Part shown: positions 42,951 through 55,325 of the stretch, piece by piece
Numbering within the stretch: the stretch's first letter is position 1
Layout of the letters: the number at the start of each line of letters is the position of its first letter
NCBI RefSeq assembly: GCF_000219625.1
Contig: NC_018212.1
Coordinates: 372,001-436,000 of the forward strand
Reading direction: 5' to 3'
Length of the DNA: 64,000 nt
DNA from: Zymoseptoria tritici IPO323
Taxonomy: Eukaryota; Ascomycota; Dothideomycetes; Mycosphaerellales; Mycosphaerellaceae
Made by a program: the position numbers and the translations under genes
The notes under the pieces: model-generated
The model's input: the letters and a program-made list of their open reading frames with translations, nothing else
Databases searched by the model: none
What the model was told of the DNA's origin: nothing

Positions 42951-45900
42951 ATGCCGTCGTCCACTTCCACTCGACTACAGAACATCCTCTCCTCGATGCT
43001 ATCAAATACGTTGCGCAGCACTGCGCGATCAAGTCGCCTTGTTGCTCCGAACCACCGACTGCTCACCCGCGATGCACGCCGAACGTACGCTTCCGTGACC
43101 GATCTCAGCAACTTTCCCAAACCGGGAGAGCAGATCCATGGCTTCACCTTGAAGAGGACGAAACACGTGCCAGAGTTGGAGCTGTCTGCATTACATTTCC
43201 AGCATGAAAAGACGGGAGCAGACTATCTGCATGTGGCAAGAGACGATACCAACAATGTCTTCAGCATTGGCTTCAAGACAAATCCGCCAGACGCCACGGG
43301 AGTACCTCATATCCTTGAGCATGTCACGCTATGTGGGTCGGAAAAGTAGGTCATGGCATACGTCTTGAGAGGTAGGAATGTAGGCTGATGCTGTCCTCGG
43401 TAGGTACCCTGTACGAGATCCCTTCTTCAAGATGCTTCCTCGATCTCTCCAGAATTTCATGAATGCGTTTACCAGCTCCGACTACACAATGTATCCCTTT
43501 GCCACGACGAATGCTCAAGACTTCAAGAATCTCATGGACGTCTACCTTGATGCGACGTTGAATCCACTCATCAAGAAATCGGACTTTGTGCAAGAAGGAT
43601 GGCGCATTGGGCCAGAGAATCCTCGATCGCCACCCAAAGACGAGAGCGGTAGCGATTTGGTGTTCAAAGGCGTCGTATACAACGAGATGAAGGGCCAGAT
43701 GTCCGATGCGACGTACCTCTACTACATTCGCTTCATGGAGAATGTCATTCCCGCACTCAACAACAGTGGTGGCGACCCTCAGAAGATGACCGATCTGACA
43801 TATGATCAGCTGCGGAGCTTCCAACAAGGACACTACCATCCGAGCAACAGCAAGATCCTGACTTACGGAGACCAGCCGATTGAAGAGCACCTGCGACTGC
43901 TGGGTGAACAATTGTCTCGCTTTGAGAAGACTGAAGTAGATCGCGATGTCAAGGCACCAATATCTCTGGCTGATGGTCCTCGAAATGTCACCGTCAAGGG
44001 ACCAGTCGATCCACTGACTCCCCCCGACGCTCAGTTCAAAACTTCCACGACCTGGCTGATGGGAGATTCCAACGACATTGCCGAATCCTTTGCGCTCAGA
44101 ATTGCCACGAATCTGCTACTCGACGGATACGGCTCGCCAATGTACAGCGCCCTGATAGAGTCTGGTCTGGGAACAGACTTCACACCTAATACTGGCTACG
44201 ATCCTTCTGGTCAAACAGGAATCTTCTCCATCGGACTGAACGGCGTCACAGAGGCCAACGTGCCCAAAGTGAAGGAAGTCATCGCCGCGACGGTAAAGGA
44301 AACGATCAAGAAAGGTCTGGACAAGACCAAAGTCGAGGGCTTGCTACATCAATCGGAGCTTGGTCTGAAGCACAAGACTGCATCATTCGGCATGAACTTG
44401 ATCCAACGCCTCAAGCCAGGCTGGTTCAACGGGATTGATCCTTTTGATGCGCTTGCGTGGAATAGCATCATGGACACGTTCAAGTCAAGCTACGCATCGG
44501 AGAGATATCTTGAAGGTCTTCTGGAGAAGTACCTCCTCACGGACAACACCTTGACATTTACCATGACACCAAGCACAACCTACTCTGCCGATCTCGCATC
44601 TGAAGAAGCAGAAAGGCTTCAAAGCAAGATTGCGGAAGCTGTGAGCGCCTATCCGAGTGAGCAAGAGGCTTACAAGCAACTTCGCGAGCGGGAGCTGGAA
44701 CTGGTCGCGGAGCAGGATGCTGGTCAGACCGAGTCTCTTGATATCCTGCCCACGCTACACGTCTCTGACATTCCTCGTGAACAAAAGCGAACAGTCGTGA
44801 GGGACAGCGAGGTTGATCACGCCCAGGTGCAGTGGCGTGAGACGGCCACGAATGGGCTGACATACTTCCGCGCATTGGCACTCTTCAAGGACCTCCCAGA
44901 TGAGCTCCGCATGTTGGTCCCGCTCTTCTGCGACAGCTTGATGCGAATCGGCACGAAGACAAAGTCAATGGGAGAGATCGAAGACCTAATCAAACTGAAA
45001 ACTGGCGGCATTTCTTTCGGACACCACGCTACGACATCGCCCTACGACACCAGCAAAGCCGAGGAGGGCTTCGCAATCTCAGGATTCGCATTCGACAATA
45101 ACGTATCGGCGATGTATGAGCTCATACATACAGTGCTGATTGAGACCGACTTTGACTCGCCGAATGCACAGCGAATGGTCAGGCAGCTTCTTCAGACTGC
45201 TGCCAGCGGTGCTGTCGATGGTATCGCGGAAAGCGGCCATCGCTATGCCATGCGCTATGCTGAGGCCGGCGTTTCTCCTCAAGGACGGATCAGCGAGCAG
45301 GTCGGCGGCATCACTCAGGTCAAGCTCATCACAAGTCTTGCAGCGGCTGAGGAAGATGCTAGCGCAATGGCAGAGCTCATCGGAAAGCTAAAAGCTATTC
45401 AAGCACTGACTGTCGCGAACACGAAGCAAAGCATGCGAGTGGCCCTCACCTGCGGCCAGGACGCCGCCGGACCCAACGAGTCTGCTCTGCGGAAGTTCCT
45501 GCACTCGACCTCCTCTGCCAATCTGTCCGCAAACCCAGCTTCAATCTACACCACCTCCGCACAAGACTACACATCCTCCCGCAATACCTTCTTCAACCTC
45601 CCCTACCAAGTCTCCTACTCCGCTCTCCTCCTCCCCACCGGCCCGTACGTCGACCAATCCTCCGCTCCCATCGCCATCCTCGCCAAACTCCTCACCCACA
45701 AACACCTGCACCACGAAATCCGCGAAAAGGGCGGCGCTTATGGCGGCGGAGCCCTCTCTCGCGGTCTCTCCGGTGTCTTTGGCATGTACTCCTACCGCGA
45801 CCCAAACCCGGATAACACGCTGGAAATCTACTCCAATGCCGCGCGCTGGGCGGCAGACCGCGAGTGGACGGAGAGGGAGCTCGAGGAAGCGAAACTGAGT

Positions 45901-46179
45901 GTTTTCCAGGGCGTGGACGCGCCGGTTAGTGTGAATCAGGAGGGAATGGTGAGGTTCTTGAGTGGAGTTGATGAAGAGATGGAGCAGAAGAGGAGAGAGT
46001 GGTTGTTGGATGTTGATGTGAGGCAGGTGAGGGATGCGGCGGAGAGGATGGTTGGGGATGTCAAGAGTAAGGCGTACGTGACTGTGTTGGGGAATGCGGA
46101 GAAGAAGGCGTTTTTGAAGGAGAAGAGTGAGGCGTGGAGGGTGGTGGACATGGGGATGAAGGGTGAGGCTGCGGCGTAA
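42951..46179 (+). CDS. CYM1: Mitochondrial presequence protease Cym1 (M16C)
   Basis: This metallopeptidase degrades cleaved presequences and other short peptides in mitochondria. Exons 42951-43345 and 43404-46179 (58-bp intron, GTAGGT to CGGTAG) give 1056 aa, the usual length. The inverted zinc motif HxxEH is HILEH at residues 120-124, and the distal glutamate lies in [12 protein letters not shown]. The N-terminus is a mitochondrial targeting sequence (Arg/Ser-rich, [19 protein letters not shown]), followed by [20 protein letters not shown]. Further family blocks are [16 protein letters not shown] and [12 protein letters not shown] near the C-terminus. The start could equally be ATG 42996 (MLSNTL), which would leave 56 bp to the divergent small ORF. 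Confidence 0.95.
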
Positions 46180-46715
46180 TCGGGGAGTATCATCGGGATT
46201 TCTCCGCTTCGATCGAGATGTCCGTGATACTTTGCATGGATGGCAATGGGGAGGCAACGTAAAGCAGAACAGGAAATCTGTACGATATGACTCGAGGGCG
46301 ATGTGCTGAAACACCACTTTGTAACCTGCTTTGTTCGAAGTTGTCGACTGTGCCTGGGCTGCCTTTCAGTCATACCTAGGACTTCTAGATCGCTATCTTC
46401 AACTTGAAGTGAAGCCCATTTGCGCAGGAACATAGAAATATTGATATCAACATACCACCTGAAGTCCAACTCAGCATGACGATGATGTCGTACAACAATG
46501 GTGCCTGGTGCCTGGACGGCGGGGCAAGCTTGCAAAGGATGAAGGATTCAAAGAAAGAACAATGCAACCTCCCACCTTCACCATTCATCACCAAGAATTT
46601 GTTCTTTGGCAACGACAAACCTCAACATCAACATCAACAATCCACCAAAACCAACTCTCCACCATCAAACCCACCTCTCAACACCACACCTCACCTCAAT
46701 ACTCCACCACCCACC
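46180..46715. other. Intergenic: CYM1 3' region and AAA ATPase promoter
   Basis: These 536 bp separate two genes in the same direction. The last 150 bp are rich in CAACA/CCACC, typical of a fungal 5' leader. The open frame here in phase with the ATPase gene lacks conserved content. Confidence 0.5.
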
Positions 46716-48402
46716 ATGTCTTCTCCCTCCACCATGACCCCCAACAACGAAGACCACCACCTCTTCGACGACCTCCTCGACCTGACCTCCGCCCGCACCG
46801 CCGACCACGACCTGCACTACCTCACCTCTCTCCGCGCCGCTTACCCTGACTTCATCATAACCGCCATCCCCACCTCCAACATCCCGCTCCTCGCCTTCGC
46901 ATCCTCCGGCCACGCGACCGCCACCCTCGACAAGGAAACCGACTCTTTCGCTTCCTGGAGGGGATACGTCGGACCCTCGGCGAACGCCCGGGATGGAGCG
47001 CTGGCGGAAAGCGTGCACTTTGGGAAGTATGGGTATGTGTGGAAGGGGGAGGAATTTACGGTTTGGATTGTGGATGGGGTGCAGTATGTGGGTAAGGAGA
47101 GGGAAGGGGCGGAGCACCCGCTTGGACCGTCGGGGGGGACGGATGCGTTGATCAAGGCGGTTGGGGGGTGGTTGTTGGATGATGTGAGTTTTTGTGTTGG
47201 GGAATCATGGACGGGTGGTGATTCGTGTTTGAGCTATTTATGCTAACGTCGGTGGGATGGCAGGTGGTATGGGTCTACGACGGCTACTGGTACCAAGACA
47301 AGAAACTCTACGCGGAAGTCTCGAAGATGGACTGGTCGAAAGTCATCCTCGACGAAGGCATGAAACGAGAAATTCAACAGGCGGCGGATACATTCTTCGA
47401 CTCGAAGGATGCGTATGACGGACTAGGAGTTCCTGTAAGCATTTCTCCTCCTCCCCTTCCCTCCCTTCTCCAACCCAACTGACTCAACGACAGTGGAAAC
47501 GCGGCCTCCTCTTCCACGGCCCCCCCGGAAACGGAAAAACAATCTCCATCAAAGCCCTCATGCACGGCCTCCTCTCCCGGCGTCCCCACCGCATCCCAAC
47601 CCTCTACGTCAAAACCGCGCCCCGCGAATACAACATCAAAGACGTCTTCGACCAAGCCCGTCGTCTCGCACCCTGCATGGTCGTCCTCGAAGACGTCGAA
47701 ACGATCGTCACCCCGTCCACCCGCTCTTACTTTTTCAACCAAATGGATGGACTGGAAGATAACTCTGGTCTCTTTGTCGTCGCGTCGACGAATTATTTGG
47801 ATCGACTGGACCCCGGGTTGACGAGTCGGCCGAGTAGGTTTGATCGGAAGTATTTGTTTCCCTTGCCGAATGAACACGAGAGGACGTTGTATTGTGAGTT
47901 TTGGAGGGGGAAGGTGGTGAGGAAGGGGGAGGTGGAGTTTCCGGAGAAGCTCTGTCCGGCGATGGCGCACATCACCAACGGCTTCTCCTTTGCTTTCCTT
48001 CAAGAATGTTTCGTCGCTAGTCTCCTTTCTCTGATCCATCAGGAGGAGAAGGGGGACAAGAAGAAGGATGATCTGGAAAAGTATGAATTGTGGGTGGCGT
48101 TCAAGAAGCAAGCCGACATTCTCCGCAAAGAGATCCGCAACGACGAGCAGAACAGTCAGCAGACGAGGGATGAGGGGGAGGCGATGTTCAGTCTTGGTCC
48201 CAGTATGGGGGGAATGGATCTCCGTGGTCCCGGCGTGGCGCCCGTCATGAGCGGTGCTGGAGGACAGAACATGCCGTTTGGCAAGCAATTGGCAGCGGTG
48301 GATCAGACGCTGCAGCAATTCCGTGTGGTCGACGAGGGCACGCCTAGACTGCCGGTTGGGAAGGGGAGGTACATCAACAGTGCGGCGTGGGAGGAGAGAT
48401 GA
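46716..48402 (+). CDS. Single-domain AAA ATPase, uncharacterised fungal type
   Basis: Exons 46716-47183, 47264-47434 and 47494-48402 (80- and 59-bp introns, both phase 0) encode 515 aa. The N-terminal domain (residues 1-200) contains SVHFGKYGYVWKGEEFTVWI and WVYDGYWYQDKKLYAEVSK. One AAA module follows: WKRGLLFHGPPGNGKT (Walker A in GPPGNGKT at about 233-240), CMVVLEDVETIV (Walker B), ASTNYLDRLDPGL, and SRPSRFDRKYLFPLP for the arginine-finger region. It resembles Bcs1-like or spastin-like modules but has no transmembrane segment or Bcs1 import signal. The C-terminus (LVPSMGG-like glycine-rich tract, GKGRYINSAAWEER) is specific to the fungal family. Substrate unknown. Confidence 0.88.
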
Positions 48403-48627
48403 GGCATTGCGCAGAGTCCACGAGCATCGAGCGTGTTGTCGGACGGTGTCGCGGTGAACGCAGTAGCATGACTCCTCAGGAGTTCATTCGGGACTATCCA
48501 AGTCGAGACCACATGCCTCCTTCGTCAGAATAAAATGCCACGAAATGCTCACATCTTCACTTCCCACTCCACAGCCACCACCTAGCTTTCTTCAAACATC
48601 TCAGTTATATCTCCTCCCTCAAAAACT

Positions 48628-51600
48628 CTACATCAAACTCGTCCTCCCCCCGATCTCCGTCCCCCCCTGCCCATCCTGCAAATCCCCACTCCTACCCACC
48701 ACGAATTCCCCATAAATCCTCGCCAACCTCCTCCTCTCCGTCGCCGAAATCGAAGCCCGCGTCGTCTCCAAACTCTTCACCAAATGCCGCCAGAAAATCA
48801 CCGGTTCCTGTCCACCCTTCTGCGTCGAAGCGACCTCGCCGTTCGTCGACTTCGTTCCCGCAGCGGAGGAAGGACGGTTTTGTTGTCCTTGTCCCGCTGC
48901 GGATGTGGGACGGGCGAGGGAGGTGGGTGATGTGACGCCTCGTTCACGTTCCCGTTCGGCTTTGGCTTTGCGGCGGGACGCTTGCAGGGCGGAAAGTTTC
49001 GCTGCGATTTGAGCCCGTTCTGCAGCCTGGGCTGCTAATGTTGCGCCTTGCGTCTCTCCTCCTTCACTGCTCTTCTCCTCTCCAGCACGGAAGTACGTAA
49101 ACTCCTGCTGCCGCTTCCCACTTCCCTCACTCGAGCTTGGACGACGACTCCCATCTTTCTTCTTGCTACCGAAATCCTGGTCAGCACCGGCGTCCAGCAC
49201 GTCGTGAATTGCGTCCAAGTGGGCGTTGTACATGACCGCCTGCAGATCCGCTCCCGAATAGCCGTCAGTACGCTTTGCGACTTCGAGCAAGTTTTGACCG
49301 GGCGGACCGTCCGTGACTGAACCGTCGATATGTAGCTGCCCGCTCACCGCACGGAGGATGTCGAGCCGGTCGGAGACGTTGGGCATGTCGCAGATGAGAG
49401 ATTTGTCCAAGCGTCCAGGTCTCAGCAGCGCGGGATCGATGAGGTCGGGTCGAGAGGTGGCGGCGAGCACGTAGACGCCCGAAAGACCTTCTGCGCCGTC
49501 CATCATTGTGAGAAGCATGTTGACGACTCGATCCGTCACGCCGGTGGAATCATGCCCTCTCTTCGGAGCAATCGAGTCGAATTCGTCGAAGAAGAGGACA
49601 CAAGGTTTCGCCGCTTCCGCCCGCTCGAAGAGGTCTCGGACGGACTTTTCGGACGCGCCGATGTACTTATTCAAGATCTCGGGACCTTTGACGGAGATGA
49701 AATTCAGGCCGCACTCGCCTGCTACGGCGGAGGCGAGGAGAGTTTTGCCGCAGCCGGGGTAGCCATATAGGAGGAGTCCTGAGCGGAGGCGGAGGGGACA
49801 TTTGGCGAAGAGGGGGGCGTAGGTTGTGGGGTATTGGAGAGTTTCGAGGAGGGTCTGGCGGGTCTCGGACAGGCCGCCGATGTTGGCAAAGGTGGTGGTG
49901 GAGGAGTGGAGTGTTACTCCGCGGAGGGAGGCGGGCGTGAAGTCCTTCAACGCGGCCGTGAAGTCTGCTGCTGTTAAGCGGACGTCGTCGGAGTCGGAAG
50001 AGACGGCGCGGATGAGGGCTTCGCTGCGGGTTCGGGAGACGAGTAATGCGAGATCGCCGGGCATGTAGCCGTCTGTCTGGCCGGCGATGTCCAGCAAGTC
50101 CAAGTCCGGGTCAAACCCGGCAGCAGTCTCAGGGACAGCATGCGATGAAGTCGGTCGACTGCCTTCATCGGAGCCTTCCATCCACTCGTTCCCATTCCTG
50201 AATACCGGCTCCGCACTGTCCGTATGCCTCGCCTTGACCGCCTGCCGAATAAGCTGTTCCAACACCTTTCTCCTTCCATCTTTCGTCGGTGCCTTCAGCG
50301 CAACGATGTCTCTGACGACATGCCCTCCAATGACAATATTGTTCACCGCTTCTTTGCTCTGCGCTGTTGCCAGCATTACCACATTCGAGTCACGCCCACA
50401 CCACTCCCTGACAGTCGAACACAACAACTCGCTGACCTGTCGACTCCGTCCGTTCGAGTCCTGTCCCAGTTCCGTTTCGACAGGGCACAACTTATCCAGA
50501 TCGTCCAGGATCACCAACGCCCGCCCACCCAATCTCGCTGCCCAAGACGCCGACGCAAACACTCGGTTCAACGTATCCTTGATCGTCTTCACCCTCGTCT
50601 CATCCGTCACCAACCTCCGACACGGAAAGTAAATCACATTAAACAAGAACTCGCTCCGCAGCTGATGCGCCAGCAATTGCGCGACCGAACTCTTCCCCGA
50701 CCCCAGTCCACCCGTCAATAATACCGAGCTCGTATGCAACAGACTCTTCCTCGTCGACTCGATCAACGCGTCGATGCCAACCATACTCGGAACTTCCTCC
50801 TCCAACTTCTCTCCCGGCGGCCACTGCGGAGTCTTCCCTCTCGCCGTTTCGGGTTGCAGCGATATCTCCAATTTCCTCTCCCCACCCAGCAACCAGTTCA
50901 CCCTCGCTTTCGCCGGATCACCAGGCGGTACGGGTTCAAAGTCAAGGATTCCACCCGTCCACCCCTCCCTCGCAGGTAACAACATCCCATCTGTCAACGG
51001 TCCTTCGAGAATAGATTTCCCCAAAATTGTCCGTATTCTTGCAACACTCTCCTCCTTCTCCGTCTTCGACTCTCCTCCAAATTTGATCCCTCCAACAGCA
51101 GCTTTCTTCTCCGCCATCGTCGCCGCAAAAGGCGTCACCCTCAACCTCTTCACTATCGCATCCTTACTCGCCTGCTGCTGTGACGGCTCCTTCAACGCTG
51201 ACGCCGTGCGCGGTAGAGGTGTAGGCGCAGGATCAATGCGTACGATCCCACCCACCACGCCTTCCGCTTGGAGTGTCGCACACAGCAGACTTGACAGTGC
51301 GACGTGGCGACTATCTGGTGCGTCTTCCCATGCACACAGCTTCGCCACGACTTTTGCTGCAGGTTGTGCGTCGGTGGGAGCTTGACTTTGCGGGTCAACC
51401 GGTTCTTGAAGACCGGCGGGTTTGACGATTTGTACGACTACCCAGGTCACGCCGCGAAGGGTTTTGGAGAGGAGGTGTTCTCGGTCCAGCCAGATTCGTA
51501 ATCCTTCATCTTTCATTTCTTCGCCTGCGTCTTCGAACCACTCGTTTTGTAAGGCGCGTGTTACGCCTCGTAGGAATATCGGTGGCCGACTCTTGTCTCC

Positions 51601-52588
51601 CTCGCCTCCCCTTGCACGCACGCCGCTTGTTCCGCTCTTCCCACCGCCGCTCCTTCTGCTCGCCGTACTCCTGTTGTCCCGGGCATTACTCGCCGACGAC
51701 CGTTGGGCCTGCCTAGTCTTCGGCGCCACGATGACCTCCGCGTCGGGCGAGATTTTGACGAATGGCTGCGTACTCGCGGGAGCAGGCGTAAGGGATGTAA
51801 CAGTGATATTCGCTGTGGAAGTCGGTGTGAGGTGGAGAGTCAGAGGGTGCGAGGCGCCGCTGGACGAGGAAGGGTTAGGGAGGGCTCGAATCTGGGAGAG
51901 GAAGTTCATTTCTAGAAAGGAGGAGTGGAGTTCGATTACTGTGGATTGAAAGGTTAGCAGAAGCTCGTCTTCCCCAATGCTGGGCTTCTGAAGGATGCCA
52001 TACTCTCCCAGTCCGTAGCAGTCACCGGCTCGATATTCACGGTATGTGCTTGTGGAGGATCAATATGCAACACCACGCTCGCCTAGACCACACTCTCAGT
52101 CAGCCTTTGTCCTTACAGAGCTGTGTCCTCACAACGCATATACCGCCCTCGTGCTTCAGCAACAGCAATCCTCCTCCGGAAAGAAAGCATACCTTCATAC
52201 CCTCCCCCAGCCCCACCCTCCGTCCAAACGTAGCATCAACCTCCACCCCAGCGACCTCTTTATCTCCCCTCTCTCTGACCCCATCCCGACCCACCAAGCT
52301 CCCCATTCGTGTCTGTGACTGCATGCCTGTCCATCCCATATACACTGACTGCACAGCCGAGCTCTTACTGCGCCCATCCGACCCCGAAGAAGGCGGCGGT
52401 CGAAATTGCACTTCCACAATAACATTCTGCGCCAATGTATTCGCATTCTGCAGCAATCCCACCAGTTGAGCGGGGAGGTTGACGAGGCAGGACTTCAGAC
52501 CGGGGAGGAGGGATATCTCCACATTCGTTGCGTTCGCCGAGGAGCTCCCTCCGCCGCTGGGAGCGGAGCGGCGAGGTGCTATTGACAT
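48628..52588 (-). CDS. PEX1: Peroxisomal AAA ATPase Pex1
   Basis: With Pex6, this ATPase extracts the ubiquitinated import receptor Pex5 from the peroxisome membrane. Minus-strand exons 52588-52193, 52082-52004 and 51938-48628 (introns 110 and 65 bp) encode 1261 aa. The N-terminal double-psi-barrel region reads VEISLLPGLKSCLVNLP and MGWTGMQSQTR. The second splice restores DWEIIELHSSFLEMNFLSQI, a strongly conserved junction. D1 has Walker A GGLGSGKSS (about 568) and ALVILDDLDKL. D2 has GYPGCGKT (about 886), VLFFDEFDSIAPKRG (about 941) and DPALLRPGRLDKS. The C-terminal part is Ser/Arg-rich and longer than in yeast. The gene converges on the AAA ATPase at 46716, with 225 bp between stops. Confidence 0.96.
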
Positions 52589-52730
52589 TGCGGAAGGGTT
52601 GTTGCTGAGAGTGAAAGAGAGGAACCTCGAGTGTGAGCTTGGAGAGAGCGTGGACGCGAAAGACGCGGCCCACAATTTTTGGTAGGCCTCGGCTCAATGG
52701 CCGACAGGGATGCTTCGAACATTGGTTTGA

Positions 52731-52764
52731 TGCCTGAGGCAGCAGCAGCGTGACTAAGCGAGCT
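52731..52764 (+). repeat. Dispersed 34-bp repeat, copy 2
   Basis: This copy matches 26272-26305 (about 30 of 34). It begins TGCCTGAGGC and ends TGACTAAGCGAGCT. A 15-mer from it (GCGTGACTAAGCGAG) is also present at about 42915-42929 inside the small ORF upstream of taxilin. Confidence 0.6.
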
Positions 52765-53280
52765 TTGTACTTTCCCAACTACAACAACTACAACGACATG
52801 CATCATCTCTTCATCGTCCCATACAGCGCTCCCCAGAGCTGGTGGCGTGTCGAATGATACAGCCATCGTAACGTGGAAGCAATCTACCGGCCAGCATGTT
52901 TCGAGAAAGCGCTGGCAACATGCTGACGAGCAACGCAGCTGGGTAACGCAGGTCGCTGATTGCCTTGCTCATATTAGCGAGGGTGGGCGAAGTAACGCCT
53001 TCATTGGGATCAAATGCGCGAGCCGCCAGCATGGCCCCGCCCACCGGAGATCGATCCTATATTTGGATGGCGGAGGCATGCGGCACAAGTCTACATCACC
53101 AATTCTGACCCTCGTGAGCGAGCAAGCGAGCACTGAGTATCATTTGATCAAAGTCAGACCGCAATCCTTCAGCTTGATTCAGCCACGTTCGACATCCGAC
53201 ATCCGACAAAAGACAAAGACATACTATACCGACTGCTTTAGCATACCAAGAAGATTGCACACTGCCCAGAAGTGGCAGAG

Positions 53281-53538
53281 ATGAGCTATGTACTTCCAGC
53301 GAAGATGCAAGTCAAGAGAGTGAGCACACCGAAGAAATCACACTTTTCAGCGAATCGACGAACTAATACCCTGTAGTTTCCGGCGAACTTCATACCTGGC
53401 GAAACCGTGCTGAATCCGACCGACAACAAGCGCTCAAAGATAGTCGAGAAGAAATACGACGAAAAACTCGCCAAATGGACGTACAAGCTTGAAGGCTCTA
53501 CAGAATACATACCGGAGAGCAAACTCTCTGTTCGATAG
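53281..53538 (+). CDS. Small two-exon protein, 66 aa, possible Tudor/SH3-like fold
   Basis: Exon 1 is 53281-53319 (MSYVLPAKMQVKR) and exon 2 is 53377-53538. They are joined by a 57-bp intron (GTGAGC to CTGTAG, branch-like AACTAATAC) in phase 0. The product continues FPANFIPGETVLNPTDNKRS and KKYDEKLAKWTYKLEG, then YIPESKLSV. The pattern of a short beta-rich domain with a central WTYKL and a final (Y/E)IPESxLxV resembles small fungal and bacterial SH3-barrel or Tudor-like reader domains. That is a guess from pattern only. It is basic, with no signal peptide. Clean splice sites and phase support a real gene. Confidence 0.55.
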
Positions 53539-53988
53539 CATTCAGCTGATTGCACCAACGACAACCTCACTGTTGCGCCAATTCTTTTGCGCCAGGGACG
53601 CCCTTCTTGTCCAACTCTCAATACATGGTTGACACCTCCACGAGGCTGCACTTCGCTTGCATGCAATTTCAAACGACTCTCACTGTGTGGCGCATGAAAA
53701 CAAGGCAGACGCTCGTAAGCCGCAGGCCCCACAAAGGCAACTGTTGCATAAGGTACGGCTCGAGCTCTCTTCGCACTCCTAGGCTTTGCTTTCCCACCAT
53801 GCACATGTCGAATATGCGAACATGAGCAACCGAAGGTTGTCAGGACCCACTCATCTCTTAACGAATCTTACATCAGGCTGGACCGACGGCAGAGATTGTT
53901 GCAGGTGAGCGTGCCGACGAAGAGAGTGTGCACATAAACAGGGAGCTTCGCGCCGCCAGCCTCGTGAAGAATCAAGATGTAGCTGACC
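53539..53988. other. Intergenic, no gene seen
   Basis: These 450 bp lie between two genes in the same direction and probably contain the promoter and leader of the DUF6594 gene. No motif or RNA gene is seen. Confidence 0.5.
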
Positions 53989-55325
53989 ATGTCCTCCACA
54001 GTCACGTCAATAGAGCTCCAAAACTTTGACACCCTGAACCAAGCTTCTGTGCTTGAGCGCGGAGAGCATCGTAATATGGAATCGGATACTGGTACTGGCG
54101 CTGATCCTGCCATCGGCAAAGATGTGCCCGGCGAGGAGGACGACGAAGCGTCGCCAGGCCCTCAGCCAGGTGCGATGAAGAGGACATCTACGTTTTATGA
54201 AAGACTGTGGAAGAAGGCCGCAAAGGGCAATGTCATCGCAGACGCCGCGATCGACGTCCTTGCTGACCTCAAATTGAAGAAACAATACATTGATGAGGAG
54301 CCAATACGTACGTACCATATACCTCAAGGCGCCACTCGCGTTTTCTGACTGCGCTTCAGCCGGATATCCCCAATTAGCAGAATTCATCGGCAGTGATGAG
54401 AGATCCATGATGTTCCGCCAATTCACCAAGTTGCAAGCGAGGCTGATATTGGAAAAGCAGGATGAGATGCGGGAAATCGAGGACGAGCTGTACTTCTACG
54501 ACCGTGACGATTTCCTAAAACTAGGAGCACCGGGCGACGATCCTCTGAAGCCGGACAGACTTTCTCGTCGACTCCGAATCGATCCAGAGGAGCAGAAGCG
54601 GCGACAGGAGATGATGGAACTCGCCGAAAGGAAGTTCAAGGAGTATGCGGCGCTCCTAGAGGCCGCGAGGAGTATGGCGAGCTACGAGAAACCAGCCAGC
54701 TACGAGGTCAAGAACGTTCTCGGGTTCGTCTCGGGCACCAAGCCCGTCCGACCTGTCGAGTGCAACTGGATTCTTGAGGAGAAAGACCTCGTCACGCTCC
54801 GGGCGGCTCGTCAACACGCCGCGATAGGATCCGGCATCGAATGGCTCTTGAACAACATCCGCTCCCAGTGGGCGGAATTGGCGTCAGGCTTCAAGGATCA
54901 ATTGGCGTCATCACGCTTCAAGGTTCGACGTTCCAACGATGCTCCCACGGCGGAGACTTCGGCAAAGAGTCAGGGCCAATGGATCAAAGAGAACGCACGA
55001 TCGGCGAGGTTGGCATCCTTGTTCGTCGCGGGCGTGTTGCTATTGTGCGTACCGGTATTTTTCGTGGTCCCGATACTTGCGCTTTCAAAAATTGGCGGTA
55101 ATCTCGGCCAAAGTATTGGCGTGCTCATTGCTTTTGCTTTGGCGTTCACTTTGCTGCTGGACCTGGGTACGCCAGCCAAGCCGCACGAGGTGTTGAGCTG
55201 CTCTGCTGCGTGAGTGGGATCTACGTCCACTATCTCCCAGAAAGTCAAAGCTAATAACACATCGTAGTTACTTGGCGGTGCTTGTAGTATTCTTCGGAAA
55301 TGTCAGCCCACGAGCAAGCACGTGA
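53989..55325 (+). CDS. DUF6594-family membrane protein
   Basis: Exons 53989-54307, 54360-55209 and 55268-55325 (52- and 58-bp introns; phases 1 and 2 fit) encode 408 aa. After a disordered N-terminus the DUF6594 signature begins right after intron 1: PGYPQLAEFIGSDERSMMFR, then FTKLQARLILEKQDEM and IEDELYFYDRDD. A central segment (KDLVTLRAARQHAAIGSGIE) is followed by two or three C-terminal transmembrane helices (SLFVAGVLLLCVPVFFVVPI; IGVLIAFALAFTLLLDLG; and AAYLAVLVVFFGN, completed by exon 3). Members are common, often expanded, in filamentous ascomycetes and have no known function. The last exon is required to complete the final membrane helix, which supports the model. Confidence 0.9.

Noticed and set aside
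45541..46317. 258-codon minus-strand frame opposite the CYM1 3' end
   Set aside because: Mirror of CYM1 codons; His/Leu/Pro-rich shadow composition.
47511..47545. Apparent one-base frameshift in the C-tract of the AAA ATPase Walker A motif
   Set aside because: Recounting the line shows seven consecutive C residues (47520-47526) and an exon start at 47494, so GPPGNGKT reads in frame and the gene is intact.
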